Assembly: GCF_002251795.1 (NCBI RefSeq)
Contig: NZ_NOXU01000025.1
Location: 62,001 to 126,000, forward strand
Reading direction: 5' to 3'
DNA: 64,000 nucleotides
DNA from: Niveispirillum lacus
GTDB taxonomy: Bacteria; Pseudomonadota; Alphaproteobacteria; Azospirillales; Azospirillaceae
In this document: positions 17,832 through 26,128 of the stretch, piece after piece
Layout: every line of letters begins with the position of its first letter
Numbering within the stretch: position 1 is the first letter of the stretch
Notes under the pieces: model-generated
The model's input: the letters and a program-made list of their open reading frames with translations, nothing else
What the model was told of the DNA's origin: nothing
Database searches by the model: none
Program-made: the position numbers and the translations under genes

Positions 17832-18107
17832 CTACCCGAAATCAGACAGGTCCCGCCGCGCCTGCGCCCTGACCAACACCTCCTCCACATCAAACAGTGC
17901 CCGCCCGCCGCTCTCCTTGCCCTCGTTCCAGGCTTGGCGCAGGCAGGCCAGTTCGTCCTGGCGCTGGGCGCGTTTAAGCTGCCAGTCGCGCACGGCCTCG
18001 CGCACAATCTCGCTGGTGGTGGCGTAATCGCCGGTCGCGACCGCGTCGCGCATGGCGGAAAGCTGATCGCCCGTCACGGCGACGCTGATCTTCTGGATGT
18101 CCGGCAT
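17832..18107 (-). CDS. ParD-family antitoxin, no adjacent ParE
   Basis: 91 residues from the ATG at 18107; two further in-frame ATGs up to 18131 would add only MPPMDPGP. MPDIQKISVAVTGDQLSAMR and ATGDYATTSEIVREAVRDW are the ribbon-helix-helix of ParD/CopG-type antitoxins; the C-terminal part (about 50-91) would wrap the toxin. No ParE-like toxin follows: the next gene is DUF29. It may be a solitary remnant, or DUF29 may be its functional partner; only the former is supported by known families. Confidence 0.82.
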   Translation of the reverse strand: MPDIQKISVAVTGDQLSAMRDAVATGDYATTSEIVREAVRDWQLKRAQRQDELACLRQAWNEGKESGGRALFDVEEVLVRAQARRDLSDFG

Positions 18108-18173
18108 GGGGCCAGGGTCCATTGGTGGCAACAGGTAGCAAAGAGGACGCCTATCACCCCATCCCGTCCACCC

Positions 18174-18746
18174 CTACCCCACCACCCTGATCGCCGCCGC
18201 CCCGCGCCGCAGGCGCAGCACGAAGCGCACATTCAGGACCAGCACCGCCACCGTCAGCCCGCCCAACGCCAGCAGCATCCAGGGCACCATATCCGCCCGG
18301 TCCTCGTCCTGCGCGCCCATCACAATCACCCCGGCCAGCGGGATCAGCGCACCCCAGAGGTGCATCATTTCCAGCGCGATCAGCCCGCCCGGCTGCGGTG
18401 TCATCAGGTGCAGGGGCCGGTCCATGGGCACATGGTTGCTGGCCATGGCCAACACCAGATGATAGCCGATACTGAGAATCAGGCAGACGCCGATCATCAC
18501 CGCCACGCCCGCCACCGGCCCGACCAGCAGCCAGAGCGGAACCAGCGCCAATAGCAGCAGGACCGACAGCGCCACCAGGGCCAATGCCGCGCGCGGCAAC
18601 CGCTCCACCCATTCCGGCTTCACCTGCGCCAACCGCGGCCACGCATCCACGAGCATGCGGATCGGGCCGGGCCGCACCGCCTCCCCGGTCAGCAGCACAT
18701 TGTGCGAATGATAGATGTTCCCCTGATCATCACGGTACAGCGGCAC
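18174..18746 (-). CDS. Membrane protein with MPLYRDDQGNIY N-terminus (family member 1)
   Basis: 190 residues. A cytoplasmic N-terminus opening with MPLYRDDQGNIYHSHNV is followed by four predicted helices (about 52-70, 74-96, 126-145, 151-170) and a basic tail. The first 13 residues match those of the proteins at 39300 and 39861 (M-P/A-L-Y-x-D-D/N-x-G-N/Q-L/I-Y), which share size and topology but little other sequence. I do not recognise a named family. Ribosome binding site CGGAGGG is upstream. Confidence 0.75.
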   Translation of the reverse strand: MPLYRDDQGNIYHSHNVLLTGEAVRPGPIRMLVDAWPRLAQVKPEWVERLPRAALALVALSVLLLLALVPLWLLVGPVAGVAVMIGVCLILSIGYHLVLAMASNHVPMDRPLHLMTPQPGGLIALEMMHLWGALIPLAGVIVMGAQDEDRADMVPWMLLALGGLTVAVLVLNVRFVLRLRRGAAAIRVVG

Positions 18747-18824
18747 GCGATCCCTCCGGTTCCCTGATCGTCCCCATCCGCCACCACTCTATCCCATTTC
18801 CCGCATACAGCGAAACTGCGCAAA

Positions 18825-18833
18825 CTGTTGCAC
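18825..18833. promoter_or_regulatory. CTGTTGCAC site upstream of the HTH gene
   Basis: This 9-mer lies 64 bases before the HTH-protein start and recurs exactly in inverted orientation 22 bases after its stop (20052-20060). It could be a binding site for the HTH protein; chance cannot be excluded for a 9-mer. Confidence 0.3.
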
Positions 18834-18896
18834 CCTTGCCGCCCCCGATGATAGGAATATAGTCTGTGCTTTTTCTCCCAACCGTCGGAGGCCCCT

Positions 18897-20030
18897 ATGC
18901 CGAACCCTGCCTATCCCGAACCGCTCCCCACCGCCCCCGCCCTGGACCCGGCTTTTGAGGCGCTGACCAGTGCTGAACAGCGCCAGGCCTGGTGGCGCGG
19001 GTCGGATGATGAACAGGCGGTGCAGGCCGGCGATGATGTGGAATGGGCGACGGATGACCATTTCCCGTCCGGCCTGCACCGGTCGCGTCTGAAGGACGAG
19101 GATTGGGCGCGGGTCGCCTATTTCATTGCCAAGGGCGTGTCGGTGACAGAGGTGGCGCGGCATTTCGGCGTGTCGCGCACCACCATCTGGCGGGGGATGC
19201 AGCGCTCTGCGGGCCTGCGCCGCCGGGTCCTGTCGGAACGGCGGATGTTGCAGCGGGAAAGCGACCACCGGTTTGTGGCCCTGCGCGATGCGGTGGTTAC
19301 CGGTCTGGCAGAGGCGATCAGCGCCGGCAATGTCCGTGTCCTGCTCTGGGCGGCCAAACGGCTGGATCTGGGGGGCTCCATCCTGCCGGCCACCGCCCCG
19401 TCACCCCACCCCATGCCCCCGGCCCCGGCTCCCCGCGCCACCGCCGATCATGGTGCCGGGGCACCGATGCCGCGCATCCGCCGCGCCCCGCCGGCCGTCC
19501 GGGCGATCCTGGCGGCCGCCGCTACCCAGGCCGACGCCAGCGTGAACCCCACCCCCGCACCGCCCCCCGTGGCCGCCTGCCCGCCCGCCCCAGAACCGGC
19601 ACTGGCGTCAGCGGCACCCGCCACGCCCAGGGGCTCAGCCGGGCGCAAGGCCGCACCCGAACCCACGCCCCCACCAAAGCCCAAGACCAAGCCCAAGACC
19701 AGGGCAAAGACCCCGCCCGCCACGACACCGGCGCCCGTTCCCACCACAACGCCGGCTTCGGTCCCGCGCAAGCGGACGGCACGCGCCGTGCCCGCTGGCA
19801 TGCCGATGCCCCCACGCCCTGCCGGTGCCGCCCGCCACCCTTGGCCACCGCTGCGCCGGCTGCTGGCCGGCCTGCGCCCGCCCTGTCCGCCCCTGGCCGA
19901 AGATCTGGATCGGCACGTCACGGACACGCTGCTGGAAAATTGCCGGTTTCAGGGCTTGGCGGCGCCGGTCTGTGACAATGACGGGCCGGTAAGCCCCTAT
20001 CGCCCCTTGCGTCATTACCGCTGGCCCTGA
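18897..20030 (+). CDS. HTH DNA-binding protein with long Pro/Ala-rich tail
   Basis: 377 residues, preceded by GGAGG at good spacing. Residues about 64-100 (DEDWARVAYFIAKGVSVTEV then ARHFGVSRTTIWRGMQRS) form a Hin/terminase-small-subunit-like helix-turn-helix. Residues about 105-160 are helical with many Arg. From about 165 to 310 the protein is low-complexity, rich in Pro, Ala, Thr and Lys (PPKPKTKPKTRAKTPP), then a conserved-looking C-terminal piece (LAEDLDRHVTDTLLENCRF). It may be a chromosome- or phage-associated DNA-binding protein; specific function unknown. Confidence 0.7.
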   Translation: MPNPAYPEPLPTAPALDPAFEALTSAEQRQAWWRGSDDEQAVQAGDDVEWATDDHFPSGLHRSRLKDEDWARVAYFIAKGVSVTEVARHFGVSRTTIWRGMQRSAGLRRRVLSERRMLQRESDHRFVALRDAVVTGLAEAISAGNVRVLLWAAKRLDLGGSILPATAPSPHPMPPAPAPRATADHGAGAPMPRIRRAPPAVRAILAAAATQADASVNPTPAPPPVAACPPAPEPALASAAPATPRGSAGRKAAPEPTPPPKPKTKPKTRAKTPPATTPAPVPTTTPASVPRKRTARAVPAGMPMPPRPAGAARHPWPPLRRLLAGLRPPCPPLAEDLDRHVTDTLLENCRFQGLAAPVCDNDGPVSPYRPLRHYRWP

Positions 20031-20051
20031 CCCGTGCGCGCTGCCGGCCCC

Positions 20052-20090
20052 GTGCAACAGGGGGTGTTTTTCTGTTGCATTGGGTTGCAC
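20052..20090. repeat. TTGCA-type inverted repeats after the HTH gene
   Basis: GTGCAACAG (20052-20060) pairs with CTGTTGC (20072-20078) across an 11-base loop containing TTTTT; another TTGCAC follows at 20085. It could be a terminator-like hairpin (7-bp stem, T-run inside the loop rather than after it) or operator half-sites matching the one before the gene. Confidence 0.4.
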
Positions 20091-20219
20091 CAGACCCCGC
20101 CGAACCCCACTGATGCATAGATCCGAAATCTACTATCCCGTGTATTTTTGGGTGACTTACTCCCCAAATCACCCTATCCTCCCCAACAGGGCGGGAAAAA
20201 ACATGGGGGAGGGGTCAAG

Positions 20220-21845
20220 ATGCGCGTGACACGGCGGGGATTGCTGGGTGGATTGCTGGCGGGTGGTACGGCCCTGGCCGGTCTGGGGGCGTTGCCCGGT
20301 GTGGCGGCGGCGGCGGACCGGGGGGCCCGACCGGCGCGCTATGTGCGCTATGATGTGGCCAGCCCCGACGGGCAGCGCATGCTGGAAGCCTATGCCAAGG
20401 CCATCACCCATATGCTGTCGCTGCCGGCCGACCATCCGCATAACTGGTTCCGCAATGCCTTTGTGCATTTTATGGATTGTCCGCATGGTAATTGGTGGTT
20501 CTATGTCTGGCACCGTGGCTATGTCGGCTTTGTCGAACAGACCGTGCGCCGGTATAGCGGCATGGATGATTTCGCCTTTCCCTATTGGGACTGGACGGAA
20601 AATCCGGCTTTGCCGCAGACCATGTTTAAGGGTCCCCTGACCCCCGTTGCCGATGCCTTTGCCCCCTTTACCAAGGATCTGCCCACCTTCACTGCCTTCA
20701 TTCAGCCGGCGCTGAAGACCTATTGGTCCAAGCTGAACAAGGCACAGCAGGTGCAGCAGGGGCTGCGCGGTAACAAGAGCTTCGATGATCTGTGGAATGG
20801 GGTGACGGGTAATAACGGCACCGATCCGGGGGATCAGGCCTTTGCCATCACCCCACGCGCCCGCTACCCCACCCCCGATAACGCCGCGCTGCCGCCCTAT
20901 CTGGCGGATCTGTGCAGCCCGACCGCCATCGCCGATGGCCTTGCCCCGCGATATTTTAATGCCGGCAACAAGCTGGACAGTTTCACCAGTTCCAAGACCG
21001 CGTCCCACAATGCCATGCCGGGCCAGCAGGGCATGTTTTTCTCTCTGTTGGAGGGCAACCCCCACAACAAAATCCATAATTACATCGGCGGCGCCTTCGA
21101 TGGTCCCGACAGTTGGGGTGACGGTCCGTTCGGCAACATGACCAACAACCTGTCGCCCGTGGACCCGATCTTTTTCCTGCACCATTCCAACATGGATCGG
21201 CTCTGGTGGCTGTGGGAGGATAAGCAACGTCAGGCGGGCCTGCCGACCCTGCCCACCGACCCGACCGAACTGGCACAGTTCAAGTCAGACCCGTTCCTGT
21301 TCTTCTGGCGGGCCGATGGCACACCCGTGCTGGATGGCAAGGCCGGCGACTATATCGACCCTGCCCGCTTCGATTACCGCTACGAGGCACCGGTGGGTCA
21401 GCAACTGGTGGCCCAGGTTGCCGCCCTGGCAACGCCGGCGCTCCGCACCCGTGCTGCCCCCCGCCTGCTGGCCTCGGCGCCGGATGCCCAGGCTGTCGAT
21501 GCGCTGGCCGCCTGGCCGCTGGGGGCGGGGGTCTCACAGCTTTACGCGCTGATCACCTTTGACCGGCCCGTCGCGGCCAACAGCCCGCGTGAATATGTGG
21601 TGCTGCTGAACGCGCCGGATGATGTAAAGACCGCCCCGCCGGGCAGCCCCTATTATGCCGGCTCCGTGGCCTTTTTCGGCGCGCCCATGCCGGGCATGAC
21701 CCACCGCTCCACCTTCATCGTGCCGCTGCCGCCGTCCCTGGTGGCAAAGGCCGGGGGACGTCTGGACCTGCGCCTGGCCCCGCCCAGCCGCCGCCCCGAC
21801 GCCCCCGCCCCCCTCATCCAGGCCCTGGAAATCCGGGGCTCGTAA
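20220..21845 (+). CDS. Tat-exported tyrosinase-family copper oxidase
   Basis: 541 residues from the ATG at 20220 with GGGGGAGGGG upstream. A twin-arginine signal (TRRGLLGGLLAGG) ends near AAAA-DRGAR. CuA ligands are provided by HNWFRNAFVHF, DCPHGNWWFYVWHRGYVGF (about 73-105), CuB by HNKIHNYIGG (about 281) and FFLHHSNMDRLWWLW (about 318-332), as in tyrosinases and hemocyanin-like oxidases. A C-terminal beta domain (about 420-540) may cover the active site. Export by Tat fits copper loading in the cytoplasm; the substrate is probably a phenol. No caddie or metallochaperone gene is adjacent. Confidence 0.92.
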   Translation: MRVTRRGLLGGLLAGGTALAGLGALPGVAAAADRGARPARYVRYDVASPDGQRMLEAYAKAITHMLSLPADHPHNWFRNAFVHFMDCPHGNWWFYVWHRGYVGFVEQTVRRYSGMDDFAFPYWDWTENPALPQTMFKGPLTPVADAFAPFTKDLPTFTAFIQPALKTYWSKLNKAQQVQQGLRGNKSFDDLWNGVTGNNGTDPGDQAFAITPRARYPTPDNAALPPYLADLCSPTAIADGLAPRYFNAGNKLDSFTSSKTASHNAMPGQQGMFFSLLEGNPHNKIHNYIGGAFDGPDSWGDGPFGNMTNNLSPVDPIFFLHHSNMDRLWWLWEDKQRQAGLPTLPTDPTELAQFKSDPFLFFWRADGTPVLDGKAGDYIDPARFDYRYEAPVGQQLVAQVAALATPALRTRAAPRLLASAPDAQAVDALAAWPLGAGVSQLYALITFDRPVAANSPREYVVLLNAPDDVKTAPPGSPYYAGSVAFFGAPMPGMTHRSTFIVPLPPSLVAKAGGRLDLRLAPPSRRPDAPAPLIQALEIRGS

Positions 21846-21855
21846 GGGGGGTGAA

Positions 21856-21890
21856 TACATCAAGGGTCATTCATCGTGACCCTTGATGTA
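21856..21890. terminator. Perfect hairpin between convergent genes
   Basis: TACATCAAGGGTCA and TGACCCTTGATGTA form a perfect 14-bp stem with a 7-base loop, 10 bases after the tyrosinase stop and 16 bases before the stop of the convergent membrane-protein gene. There is no long T-tract on either side, but position and symmetry suit a bidirectional terminator. Confidence 0.7.
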
Positions 21891-21906
21891 CGGCGCCGGG
21901 GGAAGA

Positions 21907-22515
21907 TTACGTCTGCTCCTCATACTGTCCCAGCAGCCGACGAAGCCTTTCTGCTTCCGGCTTCAGGATACGATGATAGCGGAAGGTGAAGATGCCGCCC
22001 GACAGGCTGAACCCGATGCCGGCCAGCAAGGCAAAATCCCGCATATGGCTGCTACTCATCTTACCCACCTGGCCCAGTTGCGTCACGGCAAGACCCAGGG
22101 CCAGCAGGAAGATCGGCACCGCCACTGCCATCACCCGTATACGCCGCATCGCCCCTTCCGTCTGGGACAGCAGGGCGCGCAGACCTGCTGGCAGTGATGG
22201 GGCGGGCCCTTCCGGCATCCCGCCCTCACCGCGCCGCAGGATCGCGGCATAGACGGTCCAGGTGATGGCCAGCATCAGCAGGGCGGCCCATTCCCGCAGC
22301 AGATCGACATTGCCGCGCCAGACGATGCCGTACACCACCACCAGGCTCCACCCCGTCAGCACCACACCGATCAATCCCATGCGCAGCCTGAAATCGCGCT
22401 GCCGCCGCGCCACCGCCGCCAGGGCACTGTCGATAAGATAGAGACCCGCCGCCGCATCCGCGCGGTTGGCGGCACCGGTCCAGGCCCGTTCCAGCCTTTC
22501 CATATCCATGCTCAT
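21907..22515 (-). CDS. Membrane protein, probable anti-sigma partner
   Basis: 202 residues. An N-terminal cytoplasmic helix-rich part (about 1-40, RLERAWTGAANRADAAAGLY) precedes four predicted membrane helices (about 46-66, 76-92, 127-147, 162-178) and a charged tail. Its start overlaps the end of the ECF sigma gene by 4 bases (ATGA), the usual arrangement for an anti-sigma factor, but no ZAS zinc motif is visible. The anti-sigma role is inferred from position. Confidence 0.65.
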   Translation of the reverse strand: MSMDMERLERAWTGAANRADAAAGLYLIDSALAAVARRQRDFRLRMGLIGVVLTGWSLVVVYGIVWRGNVDLLREWAALLMLAITWTVYAAILRRGEGGMPEGPAPSLPAGLRALLSQTEGAMRRIRVMAVAVPIFLLALGLAVTQLGQVGKMSSSHMRDFALLAGIGFSLSGGIFTFRYHRILKPEAERLRRLLGQYEEQT

Positions 22516-23033
22516 TTCCCTTCCTCTTCGGCTTCAATCTGGGATATAATTCCTGTCAAACGGGCTTTGGCGCGTGTCAGGCGGACACCGACATTATTTT
22601 CGCTCATGTCATGCATCTGCCCGATCTCGCGATAGGTCACCCCGTCCAGCGCCAGGATCAGGATGGACCGGTCCAGGGCCGGCAATTGCCGGATGGCGGC
22701 GTAAAGCTGGTCCAGCATCCGCACTTCCTGCGGATCGGCGGACAATGTGCTGCGCCGCATCGCCTCTGCCGCCGCCTCCCCATCGCGCAAGCGCCGGCCC
22801 CGCTGCCCCGCCTGCCAGGTCAGGGCGCGGTTATGGGCCACGCGGTAAAGAAAGGTGGCGGGCTGGCTGTCACCGCGAAAGGCGGGCAGGGCACGCCAGA
22901 CGGCCAGCATCAGTTCCTGCAACGGGTCGGGCTGGTCTGCAGGCGCGGCAAAGCTGCGGGCAATGTGGTGCAGAAGAGGCAGGTGATCCTGCATCCATTG
23001 CCTGAACATCGCTTCCATGGCCCCGCTCATCAT
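22512..23033 (-). CDS. ECF-type RNA polymerase sigma factor
   Basis: 173 residues. Region 2 is seen in DPLQELMLAVWRALPAFRG then ATFLYRVAHNRALTW; region 4 in QLPALDRSILILALDGVTYR and the recognition helix MSENNVGVRLTRAKARL. The length and lack of regions 1 and 3 define the ECF group. It is followed by a membrane protein overlapping by 4 bases and lies 68 bases after the hybrid kinase gene on the same strand, so all three could be co-transcribed. Confidence 0.9.
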   Translation of the reverse strand: MMSGAMEAMFRQWMQDHLPLLHHIARSFAAPADQPDPLQELMLAVWRALPAFRGDSQPATFLYRVAHNRALTWQAGQRGRRLRDGEAAAEAMRRSTLSADPQEVRMLDQLYAAIRQLPALDRSILILALDGVTYREIGQMHDMSENNVGVRLTRAKARLTGIISQIEAEEEGK

Positions 23034-23101
23034 CCGCTCCCGTTCGATCCGATGGATTAGACAGGGGCCGGTGGCGAAACCTTACAGGACACCGAACAGA
23101 T

Positions 23102-25030
23102 TCAGGCGGACCGTGCATTTTCCTGTGGCAACACGGCCGACAGGGTCGCGATCAGATGTTCCAGCTTGATCGGTTTGGCCAGGAAGGCCTGCATGCCGGC
23201 ATCGCGGCATTGCTGGCGGATCTCGGGCGACAGGTTTGCGGTCAGCGCCACTATCGGAACCTGTTGCCCGCGCCCGCCCATGGCCCGCAACCGCCGCGCT
23301 GCTTCCAGACCGTCCATATCCGGCATTGACAGATCCATGATGATGGCATCGATATGCCGGTCCTGGACGATGGCGATGGCGTTGGTGCCATTGTCGGCCT
23401 GCACCACCTCGGCCCCGCGCTGCATCAGCAGTTCGGTGGCCACAAATCGGTTCACCTCATCATCCTCGACGATCAGGATGACCGGCGGACCATCAGCCCC
23501 CTGGGGCAACACTTCCAGAATTGGTGCATCCAGTCGTGGCCGATCCACGGGCAGCGGCACCAGTGGCAGGCACAAGGTGAACTGGCTGCCCTGGTCGGGA
23601 TCGCTGTCAACAGTCAGGTTGCCGCCCAGCATCTCGGTCAGGGAGCGGGCGATCGACAGGCCCAGACCAGCCCCGCCGAACCGCCGCGTAATGGAATTGT
23701 CGGCCTGGCTGAATACGTCGAAAATCCGGTCCAGCTTGTCCGGGGCAATCCCAACACCGGTATCGACCACCTGGAACCGCACCCAATGCATGGGCGACGG
23801 GTTGGACAGGCCAGGCACCGCCCCTGGGGCATCTACCCGGTCCACCGACAGGGTGACCCTGCCCTGTTCAGTGAACTTGACGGCATTATCCAGTAAACAC
23901 AGTAAAATCTGGCGTAACCGCTTGGCATCGGTCACAACCCCCGACGGCACCCCGTCGCCGGTACGCAAGGAAAGGGTCAGACCCTTACGTTCCGCACGGG
24001 GGCCGACTGTCGACATCAGGTCGCCCAGCAACAGGCCCAGATCGACCGGCCCCGTCTTCATCTCCAGTCGACGGGCCTCCAATCGCGCCATATCCAGTAC
24101 ATCATCAATCAGGGTCAACAGTGCCGTACTTGATCCCGCCATGACTTCCAGCAGGCGGATCTGCCCGGCATTCAAGTTATGGGTCTCCAGAATCTGGAGA
24201 CAGCCCTGAATGGCGTTGATCGGCGTGCGGATCTCATGGCTGATGGTGGCCAGAAACTCAGATTTGGCGCGGTCAGCGGTCCGGGCCTGTGCTGCCGCCA
24301 CCTCGGCAGCGGCGCGTTCGGCGGCCAGTCGGTCGATGATCCGCAGCAAGGCGGACGCCGACGCCCCCATGGTGATGGCGGCCACCACAAATGGCTGGGC
24401 GAAGGCAATGGCCTGATTGCCGATGGTCGCCGGACTGAACACATCCTCCGGCCGGGTCATCAGCATGTCGGCCAGATGGATAGAGTTGGCCAGCACAGCC
24501 AGCGTGACAGCGGACAGCAATACCCATTCCGGCAGGCGGCGCGGCTGCACCGATGCCAGCGACGCCAGAGCAACGATCAGGGTCACCTGGATGAACCCGG
24601 CATTCAAAAGCTGGCGCAACACCCCGTCGTTGCGGGTCAGAGCCACCGCCACCAGCAACAGCACCAGCACCCCACCGATGAGCCAGCGACGCCAGCGCAG
24701 CCTCTGGCCGGCATAAAGCGCGGCACCATGGGCAAATACGTAAAATACAAGGTTATAGAGCAGATCACCCAGAAGGCCCAAAGCCCCGCTGACCAGCGTG
24801 AAGGGCCCTTTCACGGCAAGGATCAGCGGGGAACTCAGCAGACACAGGATAAAGGCCGCCGCCCACCACAACGCATAGCTTTCCCGCCGACCATGCCACC
24901 AAATAACAGCTAGTAGCGCAGCACCGCCCATCAGCGGTGCTGCGTTGACCAGCAGCAAGGCGTATTCCAGGTTCATGGTCGGCAAAATGGCAAGGACAAT
25001 CGTAAACAGAAGATTGCGCGCGGGGGCCAT
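23102..25030 (-). CDS. Hybrid sensor histidine kinase with receiver domain
   Basis: 642 residues. Seven or so N-terminal membrane helices (about 10-225) form the sensor, then a coiled linker, HisKA with ISHEIRTPINAI (His near residue 264), HATPase_c with LLDNAVKFTEQG, DTGVGIAPDKL and GGAGLGLSIARSL, and a receiver domain from about 517 (ILIVEDDEVN; phospho-acceptor in DAIIMDLSMPDMDG). No phosphotransfer protein is adjacent. It faces the fimbrial chaperone gene across a 350-base gap and may control it, which is only positional inference. Confidence 0.9.
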   Translation of the reverse strand: MAPARNLLFTIVLAILPTMNLEYALLLVNAAPLMGGAALLAVIWWHGRRESYALWWAAAFILCLLSSPLILAVKGPFTLVSGALGLLGDLLYNLVFYVFAHGAALYAGQRLRWRRWLIGGVLVLLLVAVALTRNDGVLRQLLNAGFIQVTLIVALASLASVQPRRLPEWVLLSAVTLAVLANSIHLADMLMTRPEDVFSPATIGNQAIAFAQPFVVAAITMGASASALLRIIDRLAAERAAAEVAAAQARTADRAKSEFLATISHEIRTPINAIQGCLQILETHNLNAGQIRLLEVMAGSSTALLTLIDDVLDMARLEARRLEMKTGPVDLGLLLGDLMSTVGPRAERKGLTLSLRTGDGVPSGVVTDAKRLRQILLCLLDNAVKFTEQGRVTLSVDRVDAPGAVPGLSNPSPMHWVRFQVVDTGVGIAPDKLDRIFDVFSQADNSITRRFGGAGLGLSIARSLTEMLGGNLTVDSDPDQGSQFTLCLPLVPLPVDRPRLDAPILEVLPQGADGPPVILIVEDDEVNRFVATELLMQRGAEVVQADNGTNAIAIVQDRHIDAIIMDLSMPDMDGLEAARRLRAMGGRGQQVPIVALTANLSPEIRQQCRDAGMQAFLAKPIKLEHLIATLSAVLPQENARSA

Positions 25031-25383
25031 CTTGCAACAGGGTCGCTAATTAAGCAATCACCGCCACTCAATGGTTTCGTCAACAGCATCTATAGTCGGG
25101 AGTGCATAATATACCCAGCAGTTTCATGAACACATTAACATGGATTTTCATCAGATTTTCAGGATCGACTTGCATCAGAACCGGGGGCCTGATAGGCGCT
25201 TGGGCCAGGGGCCAGTGAGAAATCCAGCCTCTGGCGTATCCGGTCTTCTTACCCCACGCTTCTTTATGGCAAAACATGGATTGATATGATTCAAAAGCCT
25301 GCTCAATGGGCATAAACCATTGGGACAGATCAGAGGGCTGTGGCTTGGTACAGTCGGGAACTGCAAAATCCGGGGCGACAAAG
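25031..25383. other. Divergent intergenic region, kinase versus fimbrial genes
   Basis: About 350 bases with lower GC than the flanks and no credible gene. It must contain the promoters of the kinase and of the chaperone-usher genes; I see no confident -35/-10 pair or operator. Confidence 0.5.
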
Positions 25384-26115
25384 ATGATATCGATCATTCG
25401 CGGGCTGGTGTTGACGGTTGGATTGCTGCTGCTCGGCACGGCACCGGCTGCCGCCTTCCGCCTCATTCCCATCGAGATGGAGTTCGAGCCGGCAGGCCGG
25501 GGCGCCACCCAGATATTCCGGGTGGAAAATGACACACAACTTCCCATCGCCATCGAAGTCCACATTACCAGCCGGACGATGGGCCCGGACGGGGAGGATT
25601 TGCCATCCGAACGGTCCGATGAGTGGATCATCTTCCCTGAACAGATCGTGCTGGAGCCCAATCAAAGCCAGTCGGTCCGGGTACAATGGACAGGGACGGC
25701 CACACCCGACCGTGAACTGGCGTACCGGCTGATCGCCGAACAATTGGATGTCGATATCGGCCAGACGCCGACGGAGGGCGGCAAGGTGAAGCTGCTGGTG
25801 CAGTACAAGGCCTCTATCTATGTCACCCCACCGGGGGTGAAGCCGCAGATCAACGTGGTCAGCGCCGGCCCCCGCCAGTTGGTCGACGGCACGGTGATGG
25901 AGTTGCAGGTGCGCAATGATGGCACGGCCCACAAAATCTTAAAGGACCCGTCCCTGACAGTGTCGGCGGGCGGAAAGTCGGTCACCATCCCGGCCGATCG
26001 GCTGGGGGGGCTGGCGGGCGAGAATGTTCTGCCGGGCGTGACACGTGGTTTCCTGCTCCCCTGGCCAGGGGACCTGCCCAAGGGGCCGTTACAAGCCACA
26101 TTGAACCTGCCCTGA
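25384..26115 (+). CDS. Periplasmic fimbrial chaperone (PapD-like)
   Basis: 243 residues from the ATG at 25384 (signal peptide about 1-25, ending APAAA). The two-domain immunoglobulin fold is seen in FRLIPIEMEFEPAGRGATQI, the RVENDTQLPIAIEV strand, and the basic/hydrophobic subunit-binding strands KLLVQYKASIYVTPPGV. It caps pilin subunits in the periplasm and hands them to the usher. The usher gene starts 13 bases later. The closest group appears to be archaic chaperones serving spore-coat-U type subunits, in agreement with the downstream pilins. Confidence 0.88.
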   Translation: MISIIRGLVLTVGLLLLGTAPAAAFRLIPIEMEFEPAGRGATQIFRVENDTQLPIAIEVHITSRTMGPDGEDLPSERSDEWIIFPEQIVLEPNQSQSVRVQWTGTATPDRELAYRLIAEQLDVDIGQTPTEGGKVKLLVQYKASIYVTPPGVKPQINVVSAGPRQLVDGTVMELQVRNDGTAHKILKDPSLTVSAGGKSVTIPADRLGGLAGENVLPGVTRGFLLPWPGDLPKGPLQATLNLP

Positions 26116-26128
26116 GGTCCGGTCTCCC

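Noticed and set aside
25080-25661. 193-codon minus-strand frame over the kinase-chaperone gap
   Set aside because: Most of it is antisense to the chaperone gene and the rest has no recognisable protein features or ribosome binding site.
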